This document shows positions 7,851 to 18,452 of a stretch of DNA of 64,000 bases, piece after piece. Position 1 is the stretch's first letter; every line of letters begins with the position of its first letter. The notes under the pieces are model-generated. The model was not told the origin of the DNA, searched no databases, and saw only the letters and a program-made list of their open reading frames with translations. Source of the stretch: Streptomyces venezuelae (lineage in GTDB: Bacteria > Actinomycetota > Actinomycetes > Streptomycetales > Streptomycetaceae). The position numbers and the translations under genes are program-made. The stretch spans positions 2,712,001 to 2,776,000 of the forward strand of contig NZ_CP029189.1 of assembly GCF_008642275.1 (NCBI RefSeq), in the 5' to 3' direction.

Positions 7851-8876
7851 CTACGAGGACGCCCGGACCACCAGCCGGTTCGGCAGCACGGCGGCCGCCT
7901 CGCCCGTCTCCCCCGCGATCCTGCCCAGCAGCATCCGCGTCATGGTCCGGCCCATCTCCTCGATCGGCTGCCGGACGCTGGTCAGCGGCGGATCCATGTG
8001 CCGGGCCACCACCGAGTCGTCGAAGCCGACCAGGGCCACGTCACCGGGGATCCGGCGGCCGGCCGCGCGCAGCTCCCGCCGGGCGCCGGCCGCCATCACG
8101 TCCGAGGCGGCGAAGACTGCGTCGAGCCCGGGGCGGCGCTCCAGCAGGGCGCGCATGGCCCGCCCGCCGCCCTCCTCGGTGAAGTCGCCCACCGCGATCA
8201 GCAGCTCGTCGACGGGGTGTCCGGCGGCGGCCAGGGCCTGCCGGTAGCCGTCGAGGCGGCACTGGGCCCCGTACACGTCCAGCGGGCCGGTGATCGTGGC
8301 GATCGTACGGCGGCCCCGGTCGAGGAGGTGGCGTACGGCCTCGGCCGCGCCCGCCAGGTTGTCGGAGTCCACGCAGGGCAGGGTCTCGGCGGCGGAGCGG
8401 CGGCCGCTGATCACCGTCGGGATGCCGAGCTCGGCCAGCAGCTCCGGCAGCGGGTCCCCGGCGTGGACGGAGACGAGCAGCACCCCGTCGACGCGGTGCC
8501 CGGACAGGTACTGGGCGAGGCGGCGGCGCTCGCGGTCGCTGCCCGCCAGGGTGAGGACGAGCTGGACCTCGGTGTCGGCGAGCTCGGCGCCGACCCCGCG
8601 GACCACTTCCGAGAAGTAGGGCTCGGCGAAGAAACGGGCCTCGGGTTCGGGGATCACGAGGGCTATGGCGTCCGTGCGGTTGGCCGCGAGGGCGCGCGCG
8701 GCGCGGTTCGGTACGTACCCCAGCTCGGCCACGGCGGCCTCGACGGCGACCCTGGTGTGCTCGCTGACCTTGGAGGATCCGTTGATCACCCGGGAGACCG
8801 TGCCGCGCCCCACTCCGGCGCGCGCCGCGACCTCCTCCAGGGTCGGTCGTCCCCCACTGCGCCCGTGCCCGTTCAT
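7851..8876 (-). CDS. cebR: LacI-family cellobiose/cellotriose repressor CebR
   Basis: 341 residues. N-terminal LacI helix-turn-helix RPTLEEVAARAGVGRGTVSR and hinge VPNRAARALA, then a periplasmic-binding-protein-like sensor domain (DAIALVIPEPEARFFAEP, VDGVLLVSVHAGD, AVFAASDVMAAG, VALVGFDDS). Divergent from cebEFG-bglC, with the known CebR operator TGGGAGCGCTCCCA between them. CebR represses uptake and hydrolysis of cellobiose until cello-oligosaccharides bind it; in plant-pathogenic Streptomyces it also controls thaxtomin. Identification rests on domain, context and operator together. Confidence 0.95.
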   Translation of the reverse strand: MNGHGRSGGRPTLEEVAARAGVGRGTVSRVINGSSKVSEHTRVAVEAAVAELGYVPNRAARALAANRTDAIALVIPEPEARFFAEPYFSEVVRGVGAELADTEVQLVLTLAGSDRERRRLAQYLSGHRVDGVLLVSVHAGDPLPELLAELGIPTVISGRRSAAETLPCVDSDNLAGAAEAVRHLLDRGRRTIATITGPLDVYGAQCRLDGYRQALAAAGHPVDELLIAVGDFTEEGGGRAMRALLERRPGLDAVFAASDVMAAGARRELRAAGRRIPGDVALVGFDDSVVARHMDPPLTSVRQPIEEMGRTMTRMLLGRIAGETGEAAAVLPNRLVVRASS

Positions 8877-8914
8877 GACTTCCTCCCGGTTGTGAATCTA
8901 CCTCTTGACGGCTG

Positions 8915-8928
8915 TGGGAGCGCTCCCA
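8915..8928. promoter_or_regulatory. CebR operator
   Basis: Perfect 14-bp palindrome TGGGAGCGCTCCCA, identical to the CebR box described in Streptomyces. It lies in the cebR-cebE intergenic region, 3 bp after a TTGACG (8905-8910) that makes a good -35 for cebE. With a 17-18 bp spacer the -10 would be CACTGT near 8929-8934, so the bound repressor would cover the promoter spacer. Confidence 0.95.
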
Positions 8929-8979
8929 CACTGTGTCACACGACACCTGGCACGTTTCGTCCTTCTGGGAGGAAGCCAC

Positions 8980-10335
8980 ATGCGCGTCCGAGCCCGAGCC
9001 CGCGTCCGAAGAACCCTCGTCACGACCGCCGCGGCGGTCACGACCGCGACCCTGCTCCTCGCGGGGTGCGCGCAGGACCCCGACGAGAGCCCCGACCAGG
9101 GCGCCCCGGCCACCGGCACGTCCGGCGGCGCCGCACAGACCACTCTCACCGTCGGGGTCTTCGGGGCCTTCGGGCTCCAGGAGGCCGGGCTCTACGACGC
9201 GTACATGGCGCAGAATCCCGGGATCCGCATCGAGCAGACCTCCATCGAGCGGAACGAGAACTACTACCCCCAGCTCCTCACCCACCTGGGCACGGGCAGC
9301 GGGCTGGCCGACATCCAGGCGGTCGAGGTCAACAACATCGCCGAGATCACCGCCACCCAGGCCGACAAGCTGGTGGACCTGGCCAAGGCCCCCGGCGTGG
9401 ACAAGGCCGCGTACCTGCCGTGGAAGTGGGCCCAGGGCACGGCGCCCGCCGCCAAGGGCGGGGCCACCGTCGGCCTCGGCACCGACATAGGCCCGCAGGG
9501 CATCTGCTACCGCAAGGACCTCTTCGAGGCCGCCGGGCTGCCCTCCGACCGGGCGGCCGTCGGGGCGCTGTGGGCGGGCGACTGGAACAAGTACCTGGAG
9601 ACGGGCCGCACCTACAAGGCGAAGGCCGGCGAGGGGAAGGCCTTCGTCGACTCGGCGTCCGGCGTGATGGCGGCGGTGACCGGGAGCAGCGCCCAGCGCT
9701 TCTACGACGACCAGGGCAAGGTCGTCTACAAGACGAACCCGGCGGTGCGCGGCGCCTTCGACCTGGCGGCCACGTTCGCCACGGACGGGCTGAGCGCCAA
9801 GCTGCAGCAGTTCACCCCGGCCTGGGACCAGGGCTTCTCCAACGGGAACTTCGCCACCGTCTCCTGCCCGGCGTGGATGCTCGGCTACATCCAGGACAAG
9901 GCCGGCCCGGCGGGCAAGGACAAGTGGGACGTGGCCCAGGCGCCGAAGCCCAGCAACTGGGGCGGTTCCTTCCTGGTGGTCCCCAAGGCGGGCAAGCACG
10001 CCGAGGAGGCGGCGAAGCTGGCGGCCTGGCTGACGGCTCCGGCGCAGCAGGCGAAGCTCTTCGAGAAGCGGGGAAGTTTCCCGAGCGCGAGTGCCGCGTA
10101 CAAGCTGCCGTCGGTGTCGGGCGCGCAGCACGCGTACTTCGGCGGCGCCCCGATCGGCGAGATCTTCGCGAAGGCCGCCGAGGGCGTGCCGGTGACGGTG
10201 GTCGGCCCGAAGGATCTGGTGATCGCGCAGAACCTGGCGGACATCGGGATGCTCCAGGTCGACCAGAAGGGCCGCAGCCCGCAGGAGGGCTGGGAGGCCG
10301 CGGTGAAGGCGATCGACAACGCCCTGGACCAGTGA
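8980..10335 (+). CDS. cebE: Cellobiose ABC transporter substrate-binding lipoprotein CebE
   Basis: 451 residues from ATG 8980, preceded by GGGAGGAAG. The signal peptide ends in the lipobox LLAGC with lipidated Cys30. The rest is a type 1 extracellular solute-binding domain (TLTVGVFGAFGLQEAGLYDA, MLGYIQDKAGPAGKDKWDV, GSFLVVPKAGKHAEEAAKLA). It captures cellobiose and cellotriose outside the membrane for CebF/CebG. No ATPase gene is in the operon; in Streptomyces the shared ATPase MsiK, encoded elsewhere, powers this importer. First gene of cebEFG-bglC, under the CebR box. Confidence 0.94.
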   Translation: MRVRARARVRRTLVTTAAAVTTATLLLAGCAQDPDESPDQGAPATGTSGGAAQTTLTVGVFGAFGLQEAGLYDAYMAQNPGIRIEQTSIERNENYYPQLLTHLGTGSGLADIQAVEVNNIAEITATQADKLVDLAKAPGVDKAAYLPWKWAQGTAPAAKGGATVGLGTDIGPQGICYRKDLFEAAGLPSDRAAVGALWAGDWNKYLETGRTYKAKAGEGKAFVDSASGVMAAVTGSSAQRFYDDQGKVVYKTNPAVRGAFDLAATFATDGLSAKLQQFTPAWDQGFSNGNFATVSCPAWMLGYIQDKAGPAGKDKWDVAQAPKPSNWGGSFLVVPKAGKHAEEAAKLAAWLTAPAQQAKLFEKRGSFPSASAAYKLPSVSGAQHAYFGGAPIGEIFAKAAEGVPVTVVGPKDLVIAQNLADIGMLQVDQKGRSPQEGWEAAVKAIDNALDQ

Positions 10336-10342
10336 GGCGCCG

Positions 10343-11347
10343 GTGACGGACGAGACGGCTGTTCTGTCCCCTTCCGCCGTCGGCCCGAAGCGGCCGGCGG
10401 CGGAAGGGGGCGGCCGCAGCGGACGGGACGGGCGCGGCCAGGTGTGGCGCTCGCGCCGCTACCGCTGGGACCTGCGCTTCAGCCCGTACGCCTTCGTGGC
10501 GCCCTTCTTCCTCTTCTTCGCCGCCTTCGGGCTGTTCCCGCTGCTCTACACGGGCTGGGCGGCGCTGCACCAGGTGGAGCTGACCGATCCCGGCAGCATG
10601 ACGTGGGTGGGGCTGCGGAACTTCACCCGGTTGTGGGACGACGAGTTCTTCTGGAACGCGCTCCGCAACACGGTGACCATCGGGCTGCTGTCCACGGTGC
10701 CGCAGCTCGCGATCGCGCTGGGCCTGGCCCACCTGCTCAACTACCGGCTGCGGGGGTCCGCGTTCTTCCGGGTCGCGGTGCTCACCCCGTACGCGACCTC
10801 GGTGGCCGCGGCCACGCTCGTCTTCGTGCTGCTCTTCGGCCGGGACTACGGGATGGTCAACTGGGCGCTGTCGGCGCTGGGTTTCGACGCGGTCGACTGG
10901 CAGAACGGCACCTTCGCCTCCCAGCTCGCGGTCTCCACCATCGTGATCTGGCGGTGGACCGGCTACAACGCGCTGATCTACCTGGCGGCCATGCAGGCCG
11001 TACCGGGCGAGCTGTACGAGTCCGCCGCGCTGGACGGGGCCTCGCGCTTCCAGCAGTTCCTCCACGTCACGGTGCCCTCGCTGCGGCCGACGATCTTCTT
11101 CACCTGCGTGGTGTCGACGATCGGCGCGACGCAGCTGTTCGGCGAGCCGCTGCTGTTCAACGGCGGGGCGGGCGCCACGGGCGGCTCGGACCACCAGTTC
11201 CAGACGCTCGGGCTGTACCTGTACGAGCAGGGCTGGGTGAACCTGCACCTCGGCCGGGCCTCGGCGATCGCGTGGGCCATGTTCCTGATCCTGCTGCTCG
11301 TCGCCGGGGCGGCGCGGCTGCTGCGCGGACGGAAGGACTCCCGATGA
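10343..11347 (+). CDS. cebF: Cellobiose ABC transporter permease CebF
   Basis: 334 residues from GTG 10343, 7 bp after cebE. After a Pro/Gly/Arg-rich cytoplasmic leader of about 40 residues, six transmembrane helices follow, beginning [21 protein letters not shown]. The permease EAA loop that contacts the ATPase is [17 protein letters not shown]. Carbohydrate-type (MalF-like) inner-membrane subunit pairing with CebG. Its stop overlaps the cebG start (ATGA), so the two are translationally coupled. Confidence 0.94.
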   Translation: MTDETAVLSPSAVGPKRPAAEGGGRSGRDGRGQVWRSRRYRWDLRFSPYAFVAPFFLFFAAFGLFPLLYTGWAALHQVELTDPGSMTWVGLRNFTRLWDDEFFWNALRNTVTIGLLSTVPQLAIALGLAHLLNYRLRGSAFFRVAVLTPYATSVAAATLVFVLLFGRDYGMVNWALSALGFDAVDWQNGTFASQLAVSTIVIWRWTGYNALIYLAAMQAVPGELYESAALDGASRFQQFLHVTVPSLRPTIFFTCVVSTIGATQLFGEPLLFNGGAGATGGSDHQFQTLGLYLYEQGWVNLHLGRASAIAWAMFLILLLVAGAARLLRGRKDSR

Positions 11348-12164
11348 GGTCACTGCGCGCGGGCCGGCTCACGTACGTGGTGCTCGCCCTGTTCACGGCC
11401 GGCTCGCTCTTCCCGCTCGTGTGGACGGCGATCGCGGCGTCCCGGAGCAACACGCGGCTGGCCCAGACCCCGCCGCCGTTCTGGTTCGGCGGGAACCTGG
11501 GACGCAACCTCCAGGTCGCCTGGACCGACGCCCACATGGGGACGGCCCTGCTGAACACGGTGATCGTGGCGGGCACGGTCGCCGCGGGCACCGTGTTCTT
11601 CTCCACGCTCGCCGGTTTCGCCTTCGCCAAGCTCCGCTTCCGCGGCAGCCGGCCGCTGCTGGCCCTGGTGATCGGGACGATGCTGATCCCGCCCCAGCTG
11701 AGCGTGGTTCCGCTCTACATGCTGATCGCGAAGCTGTCGTGGACCGACCGGCTCCAGGCGGTGATCCTGCCGACCCTGGTGGGCGCCTTCGGGGTGTTCT
11801 TCATGCGCCAGTACCTGGTGCACGCGCTGCCGATGGAGCTGGTGGAGGCGGCCCGCACGGACGGGGCGAGTTCGCTGCGGGTCCTGTGGCACGTGGTGTT
11901 CCCGGCCGCCCGGCCCGCCATGGCGGTGCTCGGGATGCTGACCTTCGTCATGGCCTGGAACGACTTCTTCTGGCCGATCGTCGCGCTGACCCAGAACGGC
12001 AGCCCGACGGTGCAGGTGGCCCTGACCGGGCTGGGCCGGGGCTACATCCCCGACCAGTCGGTGATCATGGCGGGCGCGCTGCTGGGCACGCTCCCGCTGC
12101 TGCTGGTGTTCCTCGTCTTCGGCCGGCAGATCGTCGGCGGCATCATGCAAGGAGCGGTGAAGGG

Positions 12165-12168
<4 letters not shown>
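11344..12168 (+). CDS. cebG: Cellobiose ABC transporter permease CebG
   Basis: 274 residues from the ATG at 11344, which overlaps the cebF stop by 4 bp. MalG-type permease with six helices, starting [20 protein letters not shown]. The EAA motif is [20 protein letters not shown], and [12 protein letters not shown] follows in the fifth helix. It forms the membrane channel with CebF. It ends in an ATGA overlap with bglC, so the importer and the intracellular glucosidase are made from one coupled message. Confidence 0.94.
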
Positions 12169-13649
<1,481 letters not shown>

Positions 13650-13697
13650 CCGCCGAGGACCGCCGAGGACCGGCGTCCGGACCGGCGGCCCGACCGG

Positions 13698-13991
13698 TCA
13701 GGTCCCCATCGCCGCCAGGCCCCTCGCCAGGTCCTCGGCGTTCATCACCGGAGCGACCTCGACCTCGGCGTTGAACTGCAGGAACAGGTCCTCCATCAGC
13801 GGCGGCATCTGCGCGCTGTCCTGCAGGTCGAAGACGATCCAGCAGGAGCGCACGCCCTCGTGCAGGCCGAAGTAGGCCGCCTCCGGCTTCACCCGGTCCA
13901 TGAGGGTCTTGATCGCCTGGGGCATGGCCCCCGTCTTGATGCCCTCGTTGGTGGCGGCCGTGTCCATGTGCGCCCGGAGCATGACTCTCAT
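13698..13991 (-). CDS. Small hypothetical protein, possible dimeric alpha-beta barrel
   Basis: 97 residues from ATG 13991, preceded by GGAAGGAG. The pattern MRVMLRAHMDTAATNEGIKTG, then AAYFGLHEGVRSCWIVFDLQD and PLMEDLFLQFNAEVEVAPVM, resembles the small ferredoxin-like proteins grouped as DUF3303 or GYD-type domains. No catalytic motif or signal peptide. Convergent with bglC, and 137 bp beyond it upstream the F420-type reductase ends. Function unknown. Confidence 0.75.
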   Translation of the reverse strand: MRVMLRAHMDTAATNEGIKTGAMPQAIKTLMDRVKPEAAYFGLHEGVRSCWIVFDLQDSAQMPPLMEDLFLQFNAEVEVAPVMNAEDLARGLAAMGT

Positions 13992-14128
13992 GCGTGGCTC
14001 CTTCCGTCACGCCCACCCTCCGGGCGGCCCAACGGCGCGGCAACATATGCGCCCCCGTCCGGGCCCGGCCCCATCCGGGCCCGGACCCGCCCGGCGCTCC
14101 CGGACTGCGCTCCCGGCCTGCGCTCCCG

Positions 14129-14791
14129 TCAGGCGCCCTGGACGTGGAAGTTGAAGTCCGCGTGGCCGAGCGCGCCCATCAGGCGGAGCCAGACGGGGAG
14201 CAGCATCTCGGTCCCCCGGGCCGTCTCGATGCCCCCGAGGTCCAGGACGCTCGCTTCCGGCCACCCGAAGGCGTACAGCAGTTCGCGCACGGACTTCTTG
14301 GCCTCCGCGTCCTCGCCCGAGAGGAAGACGTGGTGCTCGCCGGGGACCCGCGCCGGGTCCACCATGATCTGGCAGTTCATCGTGTTCAGCGTCTTGACCA
14401 CCCGCAGCCGCGGGAAGGTCCGCTGGATCAGCTCCCCGAGGCTGTCGTCGTTGACCGGGTCCAGGACCGGCGGGAACCCCGCCGAGAAGTCCAGCGGGTT
14501 CGCGATGTCGACGAGGACCTTGCCGTCGAGGTGGGCGGCGTCCGCCTCCGTCAGCGCGGCGATGCCGGACCGCCCGCCCGTGGCGTTGACCAGGATCTCG
14601 CCGTCCCGCGCCGCCTCCGCGAAGGGGGCCAGTGCGATCCCGGGGTGGGTCTGGTGCCACTGCGCGTACTCGTCGCGGCCGGCGGTGGCTTCCGGATCCC
14701 GGGTGCCGATGACCACCTGGTGGCCGAGGCCGTCGAGCCGGGCGGCCACGGTACGGCCGACGATCCCGGTGCCGAGGACTGCGTAGCGCAT
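14129..14791 (-). CDS. NADPH-dependent F420 reductase-like / NAD(P)-binding oxidoreductase
   Basis: 220 residues from ATG 14791 (MRYAVLGTGIVGRTVAARLD). The GTGIVG loop begins an N-terminal Rossmann fold, followed by VVIGTRDPEAT, ILVNATGG, VLVDIANPLDF and VVKTLNTMNC. This matches the F420-dependent NADP reductase (NpdG-like) group, which shares this short single-domain form. Whether it really uses F420 or acts on another substrate cannot be told. The next gene upstream on this strand is the DsbB-like protein, 46 bp away. Confidence 0.82.
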   Translation of the reverse strand: MRYAVLGTGIVGRTVAARLDGLGHQVVIGTRDPEATAGRDEYAQWHQTHPGIALAPFAEAARDGEILVNATGGRSGIAALTEADAAHLDGKVLVDIANPLDFSAGFPPVLDPVNDDSLGELIQRTFPRLRVVKTLNTMNCQIMVDPARVPGEHHVFLSGEDAEAKKSVRELLYAFGWPEASVLDLGGIETARGTEMLLPVWLRLMGALGHADFNFHVQGA

Positions 14792-14837
14792 TGCGGAGAT
14801 CCATTCGTCGAACGGAAGCCGGGCCGCCCGGGCCGGG

Positions 14838-15491
14838 TCAGCCCATGATCCCGACATCGTAGAAGAACCGGTACTGCTTCGGATGGCCCGGGAGGAACCA
14901 GTGGAAGCCCTCCTCCAGGAAGACCACGAGCATGCTCACGCCGATGACCAGGCCCAGGAACCACAGCGCGCACATGCCCGCCGTGCGCAGCGCCCCCGGA
15001 CGGACCGCCGGGACGGCGCGGTCGGCCGTCGTGTGGGCGAAGGCCAGGGCGACGCCGATGGCGACCACCGAGAGCTGGAAGAGGATCCACGCCCAGTGGT
15101 ACAGGTGCAGGCCGAGCACCTCGCTCCCGTACCCCTTGGCCCCCGGCAGAACCTGCAGCGTGGTCTGCCGCCAGGACGTGAAGGAGCCACCGATCGCCGC
15201 GACCAGGGACATCCCCCAGCCCGTCATGTAGACGCGCGCCGTGACGACGCCGCTGATCAGCGCCGAGCGGATGATGTACGCCGCGCCCAGGGCCGCCAGC
15301 AGCATGAACATCCGCTGCGCCACGCACAGCGGGCACGCCTGTCCGCCCGGTCCGAGCTGGTCGTAGAGCCCGGCGCAGACGACCCCCGTCCAGCCGAGGG
15401 CGAAGGTGCAGGCGAACCAGTACTGGGCCCGGCCCAGCAGGCCGCTCTCCGGCGGGGCGTCCGGCACGAGGGTGTGCATCGTCGCGGCCAC
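14838..15491 (-). CDS. DsbB-like disulfide bond formation membrane protein
   Basis: 217 residues from GTG 15491 (213 from ATG 15479). The GTG is preferred because it lies 2 bp after the stop of the tiny upstream gene. Five or six hydrophobic helices are visible, with the redox motif CPLCVAQRMFML after the first, as in DsbB. The second periplasmic loop, where DsbB normally has another Cys pair, contains no Cys (LQVLPGAKGYGSEVLGL). The protein also ends with an extra helix and a FHWFLPGHPKQYRFFYD tail. Likely a membrane thiol-redox protein, but not a canonical DsbB relay. Confidence 0.75.
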   Translation of the reverse strand: MAATMHTLVPDAPPESGLLGRAQYWFACTFALGWTGVVCAGLYDQLGPGGQACPLCVAQRMFMLLAALGAAYIIRSALISGVVTARVYMTGWGMSLVAAIGGSFTSWRQTTLQVLPGAKGYGSEVLGLHLYHWAWILFQLSVVAIGVALAFAHTTADRAVPAVRPGALRTAGMCALWFLGLVIGVSMLVVFLEEGFHWFLPGHPKQYRFFYDVGIMG

Positions 15492-15493
15492 GG

Positions 15494-15658
15494 TCAGTAG
15501 CTCAGATTCAGGGCGACGCCGCTGGTGAGGTGGTGCACGGTCAGCAGGGTGACGGCGATCAGCACCGCCCACCACGCGCCGAGCACGACCGTCCGGGACG
15601 CGCCCCGGTACAGGGCGATCAGCGTGGCGAGGAGCCCGCCGAAGATCAGGGTGTCCAT
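15494..15658 (-). CDS. Tiny membrane protein coupled to the DsbB-like gene
   Basis: 54 residues, starting MDTLIFGGLLATLIALYRGA. Two hydrophobic helices (residues about 4-18 and 26-43) flank a short basic turn; the C-terminus reads HHLTSGVALNLSY. The start codon ATG 15658 is 27 bp from the histidine kinase stop, and its TGA is 2 bp before the GTG of the DsbB-like gene. Tight spacing and clean codon use argue for a real gene. No family recognised; it may be an accessory subunit. Confidence 0.65.
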   Translation of the reverse strand: MDTLIFGGLLATLIALYRGASRTVVLGAWWAVLIAVTLLTVHHLTSGVALNLSY

Positions 15659-15685
15659 GCCGCGGACCGTACCGAGACCGCGACA

Positions 15686-17092
15686 TCACTCCTGCGAGGC
15701 GCGCCCCCGGTTACGTCGGTTGCCGCGTCGGCCGCGCCCCGCCCGCCCCGCGCCGGGGCCACCCAGGCTCCGGCCGTCCAGGCCGATCCAGACCCGGACC
15801 TCGGTCCCGCCGAGCACCGAGCGCCCCAGCCGTACGTCGCCGCCGGTCGACTCCGCGACCCGCCGCACGATGTCCAGGCCGAGGCCGGTCGAGCCGTCGC
15901 GGCCGCCGTCGTTGCCGCGGCGCAGGGCCGCGTCCGGGTCGGAGATGCCGGGACCCGCGTCCGAGACCAGCACGATGACGGCGTCGCCGGCGTCGTGGAC
16001 GTCCACCGCGAAGGGGGTGCCCTCGGGGGTGTGCCGGAAGACGTTGCCGAGCATGGCGTCGAGGGCGGCGGCGAGTTCGGGCCGCGCCACCGGGATCCGT
16101 ACCGTGCGGTCCACGCCCGCGAGCCGTACCTCGCGGCCCTCGTCCTCCGCGAGCGCCGACCAGAAGGCCATCCGGTCGCGGATCACCTCGGAGGCGTCGC
16201 AGCCCGCGCCCGCCCCGGCTCCGGGGCCGGTGGCCGGGCGCTGCTCCCGGGCGGTACGGATGATCGTGTCGACCTCGCGCTCCAGCTGCTCCACGGCGGC
16301 CCGGGTCTGTTCGGCGGCCGGACCGTCGCCGAGGGAGGCCGTGTTGAGCCGCAGCACCGTCAGCGGGGTCCGCAGCCGGTGCGAGAGGTCGGCGGCCAGT
16401 TCGCGTTCGTTGGCGAGGAGTTCGACGACCTGGTCCGCCATGGCGTTGAAGGCGGCGGCCGCCGAGCGGAGTTCCTTCGGCCCGTCTTCGGGCACCCGGG
16501 CGCCGAGCCTGCCCTCGCCGAGCTGGTGCGCCGCGTCCGCGAGCCGTTCGGCGGGCCGGACCAGCCGGGCGCCGAGCCGGTCGGCGACCCCGACGGAGCC
16601 GACGATCAGGGCCAGCCCCACACCCGCGAGCACGAGCCAGGCCGTCGCGACGCCGTTGCTGACCTCGCTCTCCGGTACGAAGATCTCCACCACGGCGATG
16701 TCCCCGGAACCCAGCGCGGTGGGCTGGAGCAGCGCCGAGCCGCCGCCGGACACCTTGGCGGTCGTGGCCCGCCCCATCCGCCGGGTCTCCGCGACGGCGC
16801 GTTCCCCGGCCCGGCCCTGCCCGATGTCCACCGGCGGGCTGTCGCCGATGGCGGGTACGTGGACGGCCATCCGCCGGGCGGCGCCCATCTGGGTGGACTC
16901 CACCGCCTTCCGCAGCTGCACGGGGTCGGTGGTGATGGACAGGGTCGGCCCGATGCTGGCGGCCTGCCGCTCGGCGTTGGAGAAGGCGCGGTCGCTGGCC
17001 ATCTCCTGGACGACGAGGCCGAGGGGGACGGCGAAGGCCACGACCACCATGGCCGTGACCGCGAGGCACACCTTGACGAGCGCCCATCTCAT
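15686..17092 (-). CDS. Sensor histidine kinase
   Basis: 468 residues. Transmembrane helix 1 at about 6-28, an extracytoplasmic sensor of about 115 residues, helix 2 at about 148-170, HAMP domain about 171-222, then the phosphoacceptor His238 in ADLSHRLRTPLTVLRL. The ATPase domain has N, G1 and G2 boxes (ALDAMLGNVFRHTPEG, VSDAGPGISD, STGLGLDIVRRVAESTGG). A basic Gly/Arg-rich tail of about 30 residues ends the protein. It begins 7 bp after the response-regulator gene, so the two form a pair. The ligand is unknown. Confidence 0.95.
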   Translation of the reverse strand: MRWALVKVCLAVTAMVVVAFAVPLGLVVQEMASDRAFSNAERQAASIGPTLSITTDPVQLRKAVESTQMGAARRMAVHVPAIGDSPPVDIGQGRAGERAVAETRRMGRATTAKVSGGGSALLQPTALGSGDIAVVEIFVPESEVSNGVATAWLVLAGVGLALIVGSVGVADRLGARLVRPAERLADAAHQLGEGRLGARVPEDGPKELRSAAAAFNAMADQVVELLANERELAADLSHRLRTPLTVLRLNTASLGDGPAAEQTRAAVEQLEREVDTIIRTAREQRPATGPGAGAGAGCDASEVIRDRMAFWSALAEDEGREVRLAGVDRTVRIPVARPELAAALDAMLGNVFRHTPEGTPFAVDVHDAGDAVIVLVSDAGPGISDPDAALRRGNDGGRDGSTGLGLDIVRRVAESTGGDVRLGRSVLGGTEVRVWIGLDGRSLGGPGAGRAGRGRRGNRRNRGRASQE

Positions 17093-17099
17093 CGCGCGC

Positions 17100-17789
17100 T
17101 CACCGGGGCGGCTCCAGCTTGACCCCGACTCCCCGCAGCGTGTGCAGGTAGCGCGGGCGGGCGGCGGTCTCGCCGAGTTTGCGGCGCAGCCAGGACAGGT
17201 GGACGTCGATGGTCTGGTCGTCCCCGTACGACTGCTGCCAGACCTCGGCGAGCAGTTCGCGCCGGGCCACGACCACCCCGGGCCGGCCGGCGAGGAAGGC
17301 GAGCAGGTCGAACTCCCGGCGGGTGAGGTCCAGTACGGCCCCGTCCAGCTCGGCCTGGCGGCGCAGCGGGTCGATGGCGAGCCCGCCGACGCGCAGGACG
17401 CGCGAGGGCGGTTCGGCCCCGGCGGCGGCCCGGGCGCGGCGCAGGACGGCGGACATCCGGGCGGAGAGGTGCTCCACCGAGAAGGGTTTGGTCAGGTAGT
17501 CGTCGGCGCCGTCGTTGAGCAGCCGGACGATCTCCGCCTCGTCGTCGCGCGCGGTGGCGATGATCACAGGTACGTCGGTGATGCCGCGCAGCATCTTGAG
17601 GGCCTCGGAGCCGTCCAGGTCGGGCAGTCCGAGGTCGAGGATGACCACGTCGAAGCGGTGGTGCGCGACCTCGCGCAGGGCCTCCAGGGCCGTGCCGACG
17701 CTGCGCACGGTGTGCGAGGCCTCGGTCAGGTGCCGGATGAGGGCGGAACGTACGAACTGGTCGTCCTCGACCACGAGCACACTTGCCAT
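17100..17789 (-). CDS. Two-component response regulator, OmpR/PhoB family
   Basis: 229 residues from ATG 17789 (MASVLVVEDDQFVRSAL). Receiver domain with acidic pair Glu8-Asp9-Asp10 and phosphoacceptor Asp52 in VILDLGLPDLDG, the switch Thr in VIIATARDD and Lys in YLTKPF. The C-terminal winged helix is of the OmpR type (LDLTRREFDLLAFLAGRPG, QTIDVHLSWLRRKLGE, LHTLRGVGVKLEPP). First gene of the pair with the kinase at 15686-17092. Targets unknown. Confidence 0.96.
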   Translation of the reverse strand: MASVLVVEDDQFVRSALIRHLTEASHTVRSVGTALEALREVAHHRFDVVILDLGLPDLDGSEALKMLRGITDVPVIIATARDDEAEIVRLLNDGADDYLTKPFSVEHLSARMSAVLRRARAAAGAEPPSRVLRVGGLAIDPLRRQAELDGAVLDLTRREFDLLAFLAGRPGVVVARRELLAEVWQQSYGDDQTIDVHLSWLRRKLGETAARPRYLHTLRGVGVKLEPPR

Positions 17790-17868
17790 GGGCCGCACCG
17801 TAGTCCATCCGGGCGACTCGGCGGGGTGTCGGGCCACGGTTGTGGCGGGTGGTGCAGTATGTGCCCTG

Positions 17869-18429
17869 ATGCGACGAGGACTTCTTCATGCCATGGCCTG
17901 GATGCTGGCGACCGGCGCGGCCGTGACGCTGTCGTGGTGGGGCGTGCACGCCGTCATGTCGGGCACGGCCTACGACCGGCCGCTCGCGGTGCCGCTGACC
18001 GGCCATCCGCTGTCCTCGTCGACGCACAGCGCTCAGGCGTCCCCGTCGCCTTCCTCCACCCCCTCCTCCTCCGGGTCCGCGTCCCCGTCGCCCTCCGGGT
18101 CGCCCGCCCCGGAGGCGTCGCCGACGGCTGCCGGGGGCTCTGCGGGGAAGTCCCCGGAGCCGTCGGCCGCCTCCGGCGCGTACCGGCGGGCGGAGGGCCA
18201 GGACGCGGGCAAGGTGCAGGCCTATCCCGTGTCCGGTGGCCGGGTCGTCTTCTCCCTGGGCGCGTCCAGCGCGGAGCTGGTCTCGGCCACCCCGGCGGCC
18301 GGCTGGCGGATGCAGGTGTGGAAGCAGGACTTCTGGATCCGGGTCACCTTCACCAAGGACGGCCGTGAGGTGTCGGTCTTCTGCACCTGGCACGACCACC
18401 CGCCGATGGTGGAGATCGTCGACCCCTGA
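17869..18429 (+). CDS. Membrane-anchored protein with Ser/Pro-rich stalk, unknown function
   Basis: 186 residues from ATG 17869. One hydrophobic N-terminal segment (HAMAWMLATGAAVTLSWWGV) acts as signal anchor. It is followed by a low-complexity Ser/Pro stalk of about 50 residues and a C-terminal globular part (GGRVVFSLGASSAELVSATP, WRMQVWKQDFWIRVTF) likely to be outside the cell. Divergent from the response regulator with 79 bp between starts, so it could be a target or partner of that two-component pair. Family not recognised. Confidence 0.8.
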   Translation: MRRGLLHAMAWMLATGAAVTLSWWGVHAVMSGTAYDRPLAVPLTGHPLSSSTHSAQASPSPSSTPSSSGSASPSPSGSPAPEASPTAAGGSAGKSPEPSAASGAYRRAEGQDAGKVQAYPVSGGRVVFSLGASSAELVSATPAAGWRMQVWKQDFWIRVTFTKDGREVSVFCTWHDHPPMVEIVDP

Positions 18430-18452
18430 GCGGCTGGGATTGAAGAGACGCC

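Noticed and set aside
7050..10346. 1098-codon frame spanning orn, tRNA-His, cebR and cebE
   Set aside because: It runs through a tRNA and two terminators and is Arg/Gly/Pro-rich; only frame noise.
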